The position numbers and the translations under genes are program-made. From assembly GCF_029633865.1 (NCBI RefSeq), contig NC_079230.1, positions 35,309,405 through 35,373,404 on the forward strand: a DNA stretch of 64,000 bases. The letters are read 5' to 3'. Below are positions 52,377 to 61,938 of the stretch, piece by piece; within the stretch, counting starts at the first letter, position 1, and each line of letters opens with the position of its first letter. The stretch comes from Lampris incognitus. Taxonomy: Eukaryota > Chordata > Actinopteri > Lampriformes > Lampridae. The notes under the pieces are model-generated. The model saw only the letters and a program-made list of their open reading frames with translations, did no database searches and was not told the DNA's origin.

Positions 52377-53370
52377 AATGTTACATCAACTTGTTTTCTG
52401 CAAAACACTAAGTCTTCATTCCTTCCATTTAGTAAGGCACTGCACCACTGCACTGCTGTTTTCCCCCCCTTTGCACAATGATACACCATAACAGATATAA
52501 AACAGTGATAAATGATGAACTCAAAGAGAGAAATGAACTTGGATTTTTTTTAAATTTGTCAGGGTAAGTTAAACACTTCATGAAGAAATCATCTCGTACT
52601 ATGAAAAAAAATCAAATAAACAACAAATGGGTCAATAACAACCAGAGAAAATTAACTGAATACCAGCTCTCAACACTACACTTGAAATTGTGGACTTAAG
52701 TAGCTTTATGACATTTTAAAGTGTTAAAACAATGGCTGAGCATTCAACAAATAATTTTATCACAGAAATCATAGGAAATTTACATGATATCAATATATCG
52801 TGATATCTGCTTATATATGCAAATACCGTGTTTCAGAATCCCACTTGAGTACACACTGAAATATGTTGTAAATCAAACAAAACCACTTTTCAAATACTCG
52901 CTCAAATATGTCACGCCTCATTTGGTGAGAAATTCTAATTAAAATAATCTTGTTATCAGCAATGTAGACAAAACTTTGTATCAAGATATGACAATATCTG
53001 TATTTCATTACGATCCAATACCACTGACAGATGGTAAACAACAATACTGAATTATTACCCAGCCCTACTTGTAATCATGCCAAACGCTTTAAAATACAAT
53101 TTATTATAATCTATTTGGTGCAAAAATGCCCAAAACTTGCATGCCAAACTCCCTCGCCCACTGATTGGAAGAGTTTATTCTAATGGCCTTGATAAAAAAT
53201 GCAAAAAAAGAAGCATATATTGCTACCATGTCATGGGTGCGATGGGCTTATTGTTGTGCTGCTTAACAGGCCTACATTAAAGTATAAAAGTCATGATACA
53301 ATCTGTTATCAAGGCCACGATGTTTCTGTAAACCAAATCAATATTATCGTTGCTTCGAGTCTTAAAATGT
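52377..53370. other. AT-rich bap18 intron 1 sequence
   Basis: No protein, RNA gene or repeat is recognised. Several AT-only stretches and ATATATCGTGATATC-type short palindromes occur near 52780-52810. The short frames on either strand do not resemble known proteins. Confidence 0.5.
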
Positions 53371-53375
53371 CTTAC

Positions 53376-53396
53376 TTTTGTGGAGGCTGAGGTCAT
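53376..53396 (-). CDS. bap18: bap18 (C17orf49) exon 1 coding part
   Basis: The minus strand reads ATG ACC TCA GCC TCC ACA AAA, giving MTSASTK, directly followed by the splice donor GTAAGA at 53375. MTSASTK is the start of vertebrate BAP18, and the phase-0 join to exon 2 (43678-43772) gives the conserved order MTSASTK, VGEIFSAAG. The start codon context is GAAATGA. The 5' UTR lies to the right, toward rnasek; its start cannot be placed. With exon 2 this is strong evidence for a transcribed host gene running leftward through the transposon nest and the array. Confidence 0.92.
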
Positions 53397-54045
53397 TTCC
53401 CCGTTCTCGCTGGACTGACGCGAAGTAAGCCTGACACGCTGGACCAGGTTAACAGCAAGCTAGATGTAAAGGCTAGCTGACTCGCTATTTTGGCATTCCA
53501 TCTACTCTATAGCCAACACCAAACCTGTCAGCTCAGCTACGCCAGGGACCAGCTAGCGCTCATAAAAGCAAAATATTCACACTGCTCCTACATTACTACT
53601 GTTGGAGCCGGTTACATGTAATCTTGTAACACAAACGTTCACTGACGGGAACCCTTTGTAAGCGGAAGTCAACAGCCACATGCGATAACTCTTGAACGTT
53701 CTATAACCAGAGTGCCACTATTCAGGGGAAAAATAATTACAGTAAAATGAGAATATATATTGGGTAAATTTGATTATCCAGATTTCAAATACTTCATATC
53801 AGTATCTATCGATCAGGAGAGAAACCAATACCAAAGAACAAGTGGAAAGTCAAAACCAGAGTAGCAATTTGGACTCTTGAACATAGCTTCAAATACTTCT
53901 TCCGGTTTGCACTAAAATCACCTGACTGAACCAGGGACCGAAGTTTTACCAAGCCAGTTATCTCTTAAATCAGACAACGTGGCTTCAGGGAGCTGTAAAG
54001 TAACTAACTGCTTTATTAAAGGCTTTATAGAAACATTTTTTTTAA
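53397..54045. promoter_or_regulatory. Shared bap18/rnasek divergent promoter region
   Basis: The two start codons lie head-to-head 649 bp apart with no other gene between them. The interval must hold both 5' UTRs and probably a bidirectional promoter. There is no dense CpG island. CATAAAAG at about 53560 could be a weak TATA-like motif for the plus strand, but this is not secure. The position is inferred from the gene starts, not from a recognised motif. Confidence 0.5.
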
Positions 54046-54120
54046 ATGTCGGTCCTGGTTTGCGGTCCCAAACTGGCCACTTGTGGAATTGTATTTAGTA
54101 TTTGGGGTGTCATCATGTTG
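54046..54120 (+). CDS. rnasek: rnasek (ribonuclease kappa) exon 1
   Basis: 25 codons from ATG at 54046, reading [20 protein letters not shown] then GVIML, followed by the donor GTAAGT at 54121. This is the conserved start of RNase kappa, a small two-span membrane protein reported as an endoribonuclease and as a V-ATPase-associated protein of endosomes. The exon encodes the CGPKLA motif and most of the first membrane span. It joins in phase 0 to exon 2 at 54238. The start context (TTAAATG) is weak, but no better upstream ATG in frame is seen. Confidence 0.94.
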
Positions 54121-54237
54121 GTAAGTGTAGGCCTACCCTTTTAGTGTCTGACCCAATGGCTACTGAACCGCTGCGTTGCTACGTTGCTGCTATTATCTTA
54201 CCAAAACATGGGAATACCCCCCCCTTTTTTTTTACAG

Positions 54238-54320
54238 GCAATGCTTGGAATATTTTTCAAAACCCATTCGGCAGTGCTGATTGAGGATGTGCCTCTGACA
54301 GAGGAGGACATGGCCGGAGA
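54238..54320 (+). CDS. rnasek: rnasek (ribonuclease kappa) exon 2
   Basis: 83 bp after the acceptor TTTTTTTTTACAG (54237). It reads [20 protein letters not shown] then TEEDMAGE, followed by the donor GTAAGT at 54321 after two bases of the next codon. It completes the first membrane span and the [10 protein letters not shown] loop, the most conserved part of the family. The third exon (second span and C-terminal tail) is expected on the same strand but is not found between 54321 and 64000. The gene therefore either continues past the window or is broken. Codons are intact. Confidence 0.95.
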
Positions 54321-54359
54321 GTAAGTACTGCTGTTATTTGGTCACATCGTCTTCTTCTT

Positions 54360-54850
54360 ATTATTATTATCATTATTATCGGTTTACTGGCGATCGCAAA
54401 AAACTTTAAGGTGCATACCGCCACCTGCTGTACAAGAGTGTAACATCATGTCATTTTTTTAATGACATGATGTTATTTTTGATGACAATTTATTGGATTT
54501 TGCACTTTACAAATCACAGAATCAACATGAAATAAATCCAGTATAATGTCCATCCTTCCCCTGCTCCCCAACATGTCTTCAATCCCATCCACCCCACCCC
54601 CAACATCCTCCGAAATGGCATCAAGTACATTTTACCCTATTTCTTAAATTCTATCCATCAAACTTGTGTCACTTAAGAAAGTAAAGAGTGGCTTCCTGGT
54701 TATTTTAATCCCCTCTCCCTCTCCTTCTGTTCCCAGTACCCTCATCAGATTCCCCTCCCGTCCCGCCTTTCAGACTTTATCCTGTAACCTTTCTTTTTCC
54801 ACTTCATACATGTTACAATGCAACTCACTTCTTTGGAAATCTCTTTTTAG
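54360..54850 (-). mobile_element. L1/Tx1-like LINE 3' fragment
   Basis: Read on the minus strand, a degraded C-terminal coding stretch (54850 to about 54670) is followed by a 3' UTR. On the plus strand the UTR ends GTTTACTGGCGATCGC and AAGGTGCATACCGCCACCTG near 54381-54428, with an ATAATAATA-type tail at 54357-54380. This arrangement is common for teleost LINE 3' ends. The clade is not certain. It lies in rnasek intron 2. Confidence 0.45.
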
Positions 54851-54894
54851 GGCCCTAGCACCGGGTGGTGAGAAGACCCATCGTATTTGTAGGG

Positions 54895-54932
54895 ATTATT
54901 ATTATTATCATTATTATAATTATTATTATACA
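54895..54932. repeat. ATT-rich microsatellite
   Basis: An imperfect ATT/ATC triplet run of about 38 bp, probably a LINE or SINE tail. It precedes the Ty3/Gypsy-like element. Confidence 0.8.
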
Positions 54933-55306
54933 AATGTCCTTTAACGTCATGCCATAATACAACATAATAAGCGGGCGGGTCCATTCCTTGGGCCTAGCGC
55001 CAGTATTGGTTATGGTTGCTATAGTTACCAAGCCTCCCTTCCGGTCTGCCTGCGTGGCAGTCTCTGTTGTTCTTCCGGTTTTAACAAAATGGTTGCTGCC
55101 GCACGTTTCCATCTGCGTTGTGTGATTCATTGATGTCGTCTCTCATTACTGGCGTGGTGGCAGCGCTTACCAGACTTATGTCCCGAGGACTGATATTTAC
55201 CGAACTAATCGCGGTAGCCCTTCCAGGGGAATCACAGGGTAGTCACGTCTACCACCAGACGCAGCTGGGCTAGCTCAGACACAGTTGTGCTAGCTAAGTG
55301 GGCAGC

Positions 55307-55739
55307 ATGGCGACACACAGAGCACCGAAGCAGTGGTGTTTAACAAAGACCGAGACGGTGAACTCTTTTGAGAACTGGCGTCAGAACCTGCTTTATATAC
55401 TGTCGCTCGACGCCGGGTTTGCCCTCTTCCTGCTCGATGGCGTGGAGTGGGAGAAGAAGTCTAAAACGTCCACTGTCCGGGGATTCACAGATGACGGTGA
55501 AGATATTCCCGCGCCCCGACGTCGCAATAAAGAACAGAAGGTAGCCATGTTAGAGCTAATGTTGGGACAGATAGCCAATTATTGTCCTGTAATCTCTCGT
55601 CACAGCAGTCAGGAACTCCACATCTATTGACAGCATATGACAAGCTATTCGTCTACATTATGGCTTTCAGTGCACCGGGGCTCATTTCATTGACTTTGCT
55701 GCTATTAAACGGGAGCCTGATGAGAGACCAGAGGATTTA
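55307..55739 (+). pseudogene. Gypsy-like gag, N-terminal part
   Basis: Begins MATHRAPKQWCLTKTETVNS and FENWRQNLLYILSLDAGFAL, a gag matrix/capsid-like start of Ty3/Gypsy type. Open to about 55600. A frame change and an in-frame TGA follow, then FQCTGAHFIDFAAIKREPDE up to the Tc1 insertion after EDL. The frame resumes on the far side of the insertion at 56940. I keep the pieces separate and do not reconstruct them. Confidence 0.65.
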
Positions 55740-56936
55740 CACTACCGTTCAAAAGTTTGGGATCACCCAAACAATTTCGTGTTTTCCATGAAAAGTCACA
55801 CTTATTCACCACCATATGTTGTGAAATGAATAGAAAATAGAGTCAAGACATTGACAAGGTTAGAAATAATGATTTGTATTTGAAATAAGATTTTTTTTAC
55901 ATCAAACTTTGCTTTCGTCAAAGAATCCTCCATTTGCAGCAATTACAGCATTGCAGACCTTTGGCATTCTAGCTGTTAATTTGTTGAGGTAATCTGGAGA
56001 AATTGCACCCCACGCTTCCAGAAGCAGCTCCCACAAGTTGGATTGGTTGGATGGGCACTTCTTTGAGCAGATTGAGTTTCTGGAGCATCACATTTGTGGG
56101 GTCAATTAAACGCTCAAAATGGCCAGAAAAAGAGAACTTTCATCTGAAACTCGACAGTCTATTGTTGTTCTTAGAAATGAAGGCTATTCCATGCGAGAAA
56201 TTGCTAAGAAATTGAAGATTTCCTACACCGGTGTGTACTACTCCCTTCAGAGGACAGCACAAACAGGCTCTAACAGGTACTATTTAATGAAGATGCCAGT
56301 TGGGGACCTGTGAGGCGTCTGTTTCTCAAACTAGAGACTCTAATGTACTTATCTTCTTGCTCAGTTGTGCAACGCGGCCTCCCACTTCTTTTTCTACTCT
56401 GGTTAGAGCCTGTTTGTGCTGTCCTCTGAAGGGAGTAGTACACACCGGTGTAGGAAATCTTCAATTTCTTAGCAATTTCTCGCATGGAATAGCCTTCATT
56501 TCTAAGAACAAGAATAGACTGTCGAGTTTCAGATGAAAGTTCTCTTTTTCTGGCCATTTTGAGCGTTTAATTGACCCCACAAATGTGATGCTCCAGAAAC
56601 TCAATCTGCTCAAAGAAGTGCCCATCCAACCAATCCAACTTGTGGGAGCTGCTTCTGGAAGCGTGGGGTGCAATTTCTCCAGATTACCTCAACAAATTAA
56701 CAGCTAGAATGCCAAAGGTCTGCAATGCTGTAATTGCTGCAAATGGAGGATTCTTTGACGAAAGCAAAGTTTGATGTAAAAAAAATCTTATTTCAAATAC
56801 AAATCATTATTTCTAACCTTGTCAATGTCTTGACTCTATTTTCTATTCATTTCACAACATATGGTGGTGAATAAGTGTGACTTTTCATGGAAAACACGAA
56901 ATTGTTTGGGTGATCCCAAACTTTTGAACGGTAGTG
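55740..56936. mobile_element. Palindromic (foldback) Tc1 derivative
   Basis: A 1197-bp element flanked by TA on both sides. The left arm (55740-56275) and right arm (56402-56936) are near-identical inverted repeats of about 535 bp, starting CACTACCGTTCAAAAGTTTG at each end. They are separated by a 126-bp centre. Each arm contains a copy of the Tc1 transposase N-terminus beginning MARKRELSSETRQSI, read outward-in from opposite strands. The centre continues the minus-strand copy (RKRSGRPRCTTEQEDKYIRV) to give 95 codons, so the right arm is the original and the left arm the inverted copy. It is inserted in the Gypsy-like gag. Transposase beyond the DNA-binding part is missing, so it can only move with help. 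Confidence 0.88.
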
Positions 56937-56939
56937 TAT

Positions 56940-58948
56940 ATCAACGCTTGATGGCCTTCACGGAAGACAATCTACTGTGTAAAGATTCTGGCATCAGTCA
57001 CATGGGACAGACTGTGACCGAGGACGAGGAGTTAACGCCCTCACTGGAGAACTTTATTGTGCTCACATGGCTCCGCCTCATACATGGTGATCTACCGAAA
57101 CTCGTCAAACAATGGTACGGCACTGAGTTGTGGTCTCGCACATAAGCATCCATTAAACCAGAAATATCACAAGCCCTTGATTCGTTACTAGAGGAACTGC
57201 AGGCCTCAGAGGATGCTAGGGCTATGCGCGTGGCTGTGTCTGAACTCCCCAAGCCAAAGCAATCCATCCCTGTCCGGACAAGGAGGTCATGTCCCCTTTG
57301 TAAATGTGCCGGCAGGTCTGATAATCACTTCCTCAGCAAATGTTCCTTTCTGCCCCCCCAAGATAAAAAGTACATGGCAAAGTCGCGCCAGGTTTTGGGA
57401 GAGCAGGTCGAGACTGATGATGAGGTAGAGGAGTGCGTTAGTGGGGAGCCTGCGCCATCTAGTGGTGTGAAACGTGTACTTATCAAACAGTCCCCGTACC
57501 TCGATGCCTTCCATGGACACTGCCCTGTGCGTCTCACTGTTGATAGTGGGGCAACAGGCAACATGATGAGGGCCTCATATGCGACCAGGCTGGGCGTCAC
57601 CGTCACAGGAAGTACGCAGTCCGCATTCCAAGCAGATGGCTCGTCCCTTTTGAAAGTATTGGGAGAGACACGGACACACTTCCAGAGAGATGGCCATGAC
57701 CTCTATTTTGAGGGCCTCATCGTTGAGAATCTCGACTCTGACATCCTGGCTGGAATTCCCTTTATGGAAAAGAACGACGTCTCCATCAGACCAGCCAAGC
57801 ACCAAATCTGCTTAGGCAAGGATATATACCGCTACGGCACCCTCCAAACACCGATGGACAGGAATGCTGTACGACGCGCGCACGTGCTCTGCGCTCCGGA
57901 TAAATCTACTGTGTGGCCAGGGGAGTACATCGAGCTCGAGCTGCCTCCTGAGCTGCGCAATGTGGACAGTGAGCTGGTTCTTGAACCACACGTCGATGTC
58001 TCATGTGACCAGTCTGACTCACAGCAGTGGCCTGCCCCAACTTTGCTAAGGGGTATGTCCGGGAAGATCTGTGTCCCAAATCTCACTGGCGAGCCGCAGC
58101 TGGTCCAGAAAAGCCACCACCTATGCCGTGTCCGCGCCACATATGTCCCGTCACTCAGTGACGCCGCCGTGCCAGCTGATCCCCCCAAACCGGCCTCGAC
58201 AACCATGTCAGCCTTGTCCTCTGACCTTGTCGCTCTGGATCCAGATAACATCATGCCTGCTGACATCAGAGATGATTTCCGCGCCCTGCATAGAGAGTTT
58301 GATGTGGTGTTTGATCCCCACTTTGAAGGATATAACGGCGCTGTGGGTCCGTTCCAGGCCAGGGTGAACATGGGACCTGTCCTACCTCCACAACGTAAGG
58401 GGAGGGTCCCACAGTACTCCAGGGGTCAGCTGCAAGAACTCCAGGCTCAGTTCGACGTGTTGGAGAGCATGGGCGTCTTCAGAAAGCCCGTGGATGTCGA
58501 CATCACAGTGGAATATGTCAATCCTTCGTTCCTTATCAAGAAGCCTGGAGGTGGCTTTCGCCTTGTCACTGCATTCGCGGATGTTGGCAGGTACAGTAAA
58601 CCCCAACCCTCCCTGATGCCTGATGTTGACTCCACCCTGCGTCTTATAGCTCAATGGAAATATATTATTGCCACAGACCTTACCAAAGCCTTTTATCAGA
58701 TTCCTCTGTCCAGGGACTCGTGGAAGTACTGTGGGGTCGTCACACCCTTCAAGGGTGTCCGTCTGTATGTGCGGAGTGCTATGGGCATGCCGGGGTCTGA
58801 GACGGCGCTGGAGGAGTTGACGTGCAGAGTCTTCGGAGACCTTCTTGAACAAGGCCATGTGGCCAAGGTGGCAGACGACCTGTATTGTGGTGCAGACACT
58901 CTCGAGGACTTGCTAGCTGTCTGGAGGCGGGTTCTCTCTGCCCTATAG
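56940..58948 (+). pseudogene. Gypsy-like gag end, protease and reverse transcriptase
   Basis: After the Tc1 derivative the frame reads [18 protein letters not shown] and later [17 protein letters not shown]; a stop at about 57143 and a frame change precede a 574-codon open stretch (57224-58948). In that stretch there is a cysteine/histidine cluster CPLCKC...H...C at residues 23-40 (nucleocapsid-like), DSGA at 107-110 (aspartic protease), and reverse transcriptase motifs IIATDLTKAFYQIPL and SAMGMPGSETALEEL. VADD at 549-552 stands for the catalytic YxDD box. It ends at an in-frame TAG at 58946-58948, after which the same protein continues. Confidence 0.75.
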
Positions 58949-59266
58949 AAGTGTGGTCTGAACCTGTCCGCCACTAAGACCACTGTAGCTCCTGTACGGA
59001 CCTCCATCCTGGGCTGGGTGTGGCGTCAGGGTACAATCCAGGCCAGCCCTCACCGCGTCTCTGCCCTGGCTGCGTGCCTCCCTCCAAAGACTGACGGGAT
59101 TGCGTTCATTCATTGGCGCATACAATGTGCTGGCTCGTGTACTGAAGAACTGCGCTGCCGTGCTGGCCCCGTTGGATGACGCAGTCGCTGGGCGGGAGTC
59201 AAAGGAGGCAATCCTGTGGTCAGACGAACTGCTGTGTGCCTTCACCTCTGCTCAGAAAGCGCTAGA
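58949..59266 (+). pseudogene. Gypsy-like reverse transcriptase end and RNase H start
   Basis: The frame goes on after the TAG as [17 protein letters not shown] and [12 protein letters not shown] frameshift near 59090 follows, then [20 protein letters not shown] and WSDELLCAFTSAQKALE. This is the tether region between reverse transcriptase and RNase H. It ends exactly where the 58-bp palindrome begins. Confidence 0.65.
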
Positions 59267-59321
59267 ATTACAAGCGTTTATTGATCTGATAATTATCACA
59301 TCAATAAACGCTTGTAATTCT
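59264..59321. repeat. 58-bp near-perfect palindrome
   Basis: A left arm of 22 bp (59264-59285) is the exact reverse complement of 59300-59321. Between them lies one C/C mismatch pair around a 12-bp perfect palindrome, TGATAATTATCA (59287-59298). It sits exactly at the junction where the Gypsy-like element is truncated. It is too AT-rich and lacks a T-run, so a terminator role is not suggested. Confidence 0.9.
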
Positions 59322-59922
59322 TGTCAGGGTTGGGTAGTAACAGATTACATGTAGTCAAGATTATGTAACCAGATTACAAAAATAAGTAATTCATCAACCC
59401 ATATTACATTTGAAAAAAAACTTAATTAGGTTTCAGTTACATTGTCAAAGATTACTTGATTACATTTTTATTCCATCTTTAAAATATGGCAATTTTAAAA
59501 TTATGAAACTGTTTTCACGATAGCAATGCTCTATTAACTCTTGAAAAACGTGTCTGACGTAAGCGGTATCTTAGACAAGTGCACCATTTTGCTCTAGTGA
59601 TGGGCAAAGCAGTGTATTTCCGTGTACTGAATCATTTGAATCAGTTCATTAAAAACATTTGTTCAAAAGATTTGTTCACCGAATCGTTCAGTGCTTGACC
59701 AGAGCTCCAACTGCTTAGTCCCACGTACTGAACTGAAACACAGCTGAAAAACTTTGTCCCACATACTGAACTGAAACACAGCTGAACAGCTCGCTAACCA
59801 GTGAACTAAGAACAGTCGTTCACTAAGGATAACACGGCGAGCTGAGAGTTTAGTTGGATAAAGATACCGTTTAAATAGTGGAAGCTGCTAGAACAAAGTC
59901 CTACCCTATTATGTAAAGCGCA
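59322..59922. other. MITE-like AT-rich sequence
   Basis: 59330-59470 contains GGGTTGGGTAGTAACAGATT and AACCAGATTACAAAAATAAG, typical of a widespread fish non-autonomous DNA element. From about 59597 there is AGTGATGGGCAAAGCAGTG, GAATCATTTGAATCAGTTCA and two copies of TACTGAACTGAAACACAGCT (59728 and 59764), resembling hAT-type non-autonomous elements. No gene is seen. Class calls are tentative. Confidence 0.45.
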
Positions 59923-61179
59923 TACACTATATGGATAGAAGTATTGGGACACCGGGCCATTACACCTACAGAAGCTTTTATGACATCTCATTCTAAATCC
60001 ATAGGCATTAATATGGAGTTGCCCCCCCCCTTTTTTTTGCAGCTATAACAGCTTCCACTCTTCTGGGAAGGCTTTCCACAAGATTTTGGAGTGTGGTTGT
60101 GTGAATTTTTGCCCATTCATCCAGAAGAGCATTTGTGACGTCAGGCACTGATTTTGGACGAGAAGACCTGGCTCGCAATCTCCGTTCTAGTTCATCTCAA
60201 AGGTGTTCGATGGGGTTGAGGTCAGGGCTCTGTGCGGGCCAATCAAGTTCTTCCACACAAAAACTCACCCAGCCATGTCTTAATGGACCTTGCTTTATGC
60301 ACTGGGGCACAATCATGCTGGAACAGAAAAGGGCCCTCCCCAAACTGTTCCCACAAAGTTGGAAGCATAGAATTGTCCAAAATGTCTTGGTATTCTGAAG
60401 CATTAAGATTTCCCCTCGCTGGAACTAAGGGGCCTAGCCCAACCCCTGAAAAACTACCCCATTCCATTATCCCTCCTCCACCAGACTTTACAGTTGGCCA
60501 AACGCAGTCAGGCAGGTGACGTTCTCCTGGCATCTGCCAAATCCAGACTTGTCCATCAGACTGCCAGACAGAGAAGCTTGATTCATCTCTCCACAGAACA
60601 CGTTTCCACTGCTCCAGAGTCCAGCGGCAGCATGCTTTACATCACTCCATCCGACGCTTGGCATCGTGCTTGGCGATGTAAGGCTTGCATGCAGCTGCTT
60701 GGCTATGGAAACCCATTCCATGAAGCTCCTGGCGCACAGTTTTTGTGCTGATGTTAATGCCAGAGGAAGTTTGGAGCTCTGCAGTTATTGAGTCAACAGA
60801 GCGTTGGTGACTTTTACTCACTATGCGCCTCAGCACTCATTGACCCCACTGTGTGACTTCATGTGGTCTGCCACTTTGTGGCTGAGTTGTTGTTCCTAAA
60901 CGCTTCCACTTTTCAATAATACAACTTACAGTTGACCGTGGAATATCCAGCAGGGAAGAAATTTCACAAACTGACTTATTGCAGAGGTGGCGTCCTATTA
61001 CAGTACCACGCTTGAATTCACTGAGCTTTTCAGAACGAGCCATTCTTTCACAAAGGTTTGTAAACGCAGACTGCATGGCTAGCTGCTGGATTTTATACAC
61101 CTGTGGCAATGGGTCTGAATGAAACACCCGAATTCAATGATTAAGAGGTATGTCCCAATACTTTTGTACATATAGTGTA
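59923..61179 (-). mobile_element. Tc1-like transposon, full length, inactive
   Basis: 1257 bp including TA at both ends. The inverted termini are CACTATATGGATAGAAGTAT at the left and, reverse-complemented from the right, CACTATATGTACAAAAGTAT. The transposase is encoded on the minus strand. The length fits an intact Tc1 family member; the coding region is damaged. It lies in the inferred rnasek intron 2. Confidence 0.9.
60050..61127 (-). pseudogene. Tc1 transposase pseudogene
   Basis: Pieces in order on the minus strand: MARSEKLSEFKRGTVIGRHL and STVSCIIEKWKRLGTTTQP (paired helix-turn-helix, 61127-60837), then after a stop RRIVSKSHQRSVDSITAELQ (to 60642). A stop/frame change follows, then [33 protein letters not shown] and [20 protein letters not shown] (to 60243), then SPDLNPIEHL near 60200. 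All three catalytic acids of the DD34E triad can be placed (the D of RDES, the D of QHDC and the E of PIEH). At least two stops and two frame changes make it inactive. Confidence 0.85.
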
Positions 61180-61938
61180 TATTTTTGATGAGGTTTTCTT
61201 CTATTATGCACCTGGAAACTCCAATGTCACAAGTGGTGTTGCTGATGAAGTCCAGAAGTATCTATAGGGGACAAGCAAGATTCTGGACTGCCTTAATGAC
61301 TTTCCAAGGGTAAAGAGTGTCTTCCTTGAATCCAACACCATCTCACCCTCGAGTACATCTGTTTTCACTCCAACCCTAATTTAACACACCTGGTTTTTCT
61401 GATTACCTACTTAACAAGACCTTGATCAATAGAATCAGGTGTGTTAAATTAGGGTTGGATTGAAAACCGGCAGGACGGTAGCTCTCCAGGAGCAGGGTTG
61501 GAGACCACTGCCCCAGAGGAACCACTTGACAGATGAACATTTTAAACAAGCGCTCTTCTTACATAACAAAAGCAAACTCTTCCCTGCAGCCTTTGATTAA
61601 AAACATCAGCAACAAAAACGTGAAACAAAAGAAACAATACAATACACCTGTAGCATGTTTTTTCAAGGGTAATTGTTACCATTTCTAAATGCTGAACATG
61701 TTCTACTTTATATTAATGTAGCTTACTACTCTCAGGTTGCCATTTTTGTTAATGATGACTTAACTAATATTTGTTTCTGTTTTTTAATGATGATTTATGG
61801 ATAATGGAGTTTTTTTCTCCCTTTCTATTTACATTGAAAATGGAAGCTGAACATGTTGCATAAGTGCTCCTCTTGCATTACATGAGCAATGTTCTCCATT
61901 TGGCCTTTGATTTACAATCAGCAGCAACAAAAACTTAC
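61180..61938. other. Non-coding stretch with a 32-bp inverted repeat
   Basis: No gene is seen. Arms at 61361-61392 and 61436-61467 are inverted repeats (24 bp perfect at 61369-61392 and 61436-61459, extended with one mismatch), with core TTAACACACCTG. The following AGGACGGTAGCTCTCCAGGA and GCAGGGTTGGAGACCACTG are typical of a small fish MITE or SINE-like repeat. 61540-61938 is AT-rich and contains two similar stretches: CTTCCCTGCAGCCTTTGATT near 61579 and ATTTGGCCTTTGATTTACAA near 61898. Confidence 0.55.

Larger units (their letters stand above)
43773..53375 (-). other. bap18 intron 1, 9.6 kb, filled with nested transposons
   Basis: Bounded by the donor GTAAGA at 53375 and the acceptor AG at 43774-43773 on the minus strand. 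Positions 43773-43926 are unique sequence with a short CA run (43910-43925). Positions 43927-52376 are one Tc1-like element with insertions. Positions 52377-53370 are AT-rich intron sequence without recognisable genes. Confidence 0.85.
55150..59266 (+). mobile_element. Decayed Ty3/Gypsy-like retrotransposon, 3'-truncated
   Basis: Plus-strand order: leader with a primer-binding-like GGTGGCAGCGC (55162-55172), gag (55307-55739), gag end with protease and reverse transcriptase (56940-58948), and start of the RNase H region (58949-59266). Integrase and 3' LTR are absent. Sequence stops at a palindrome at 59264. No matching LTR pair is visible, so the 5' LTR boundary is not set. A palindromic Tc1 derivative splits gag at 55740-56936. 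Premature stops and frameshifts show that it is dead. Confidence 0.75.
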
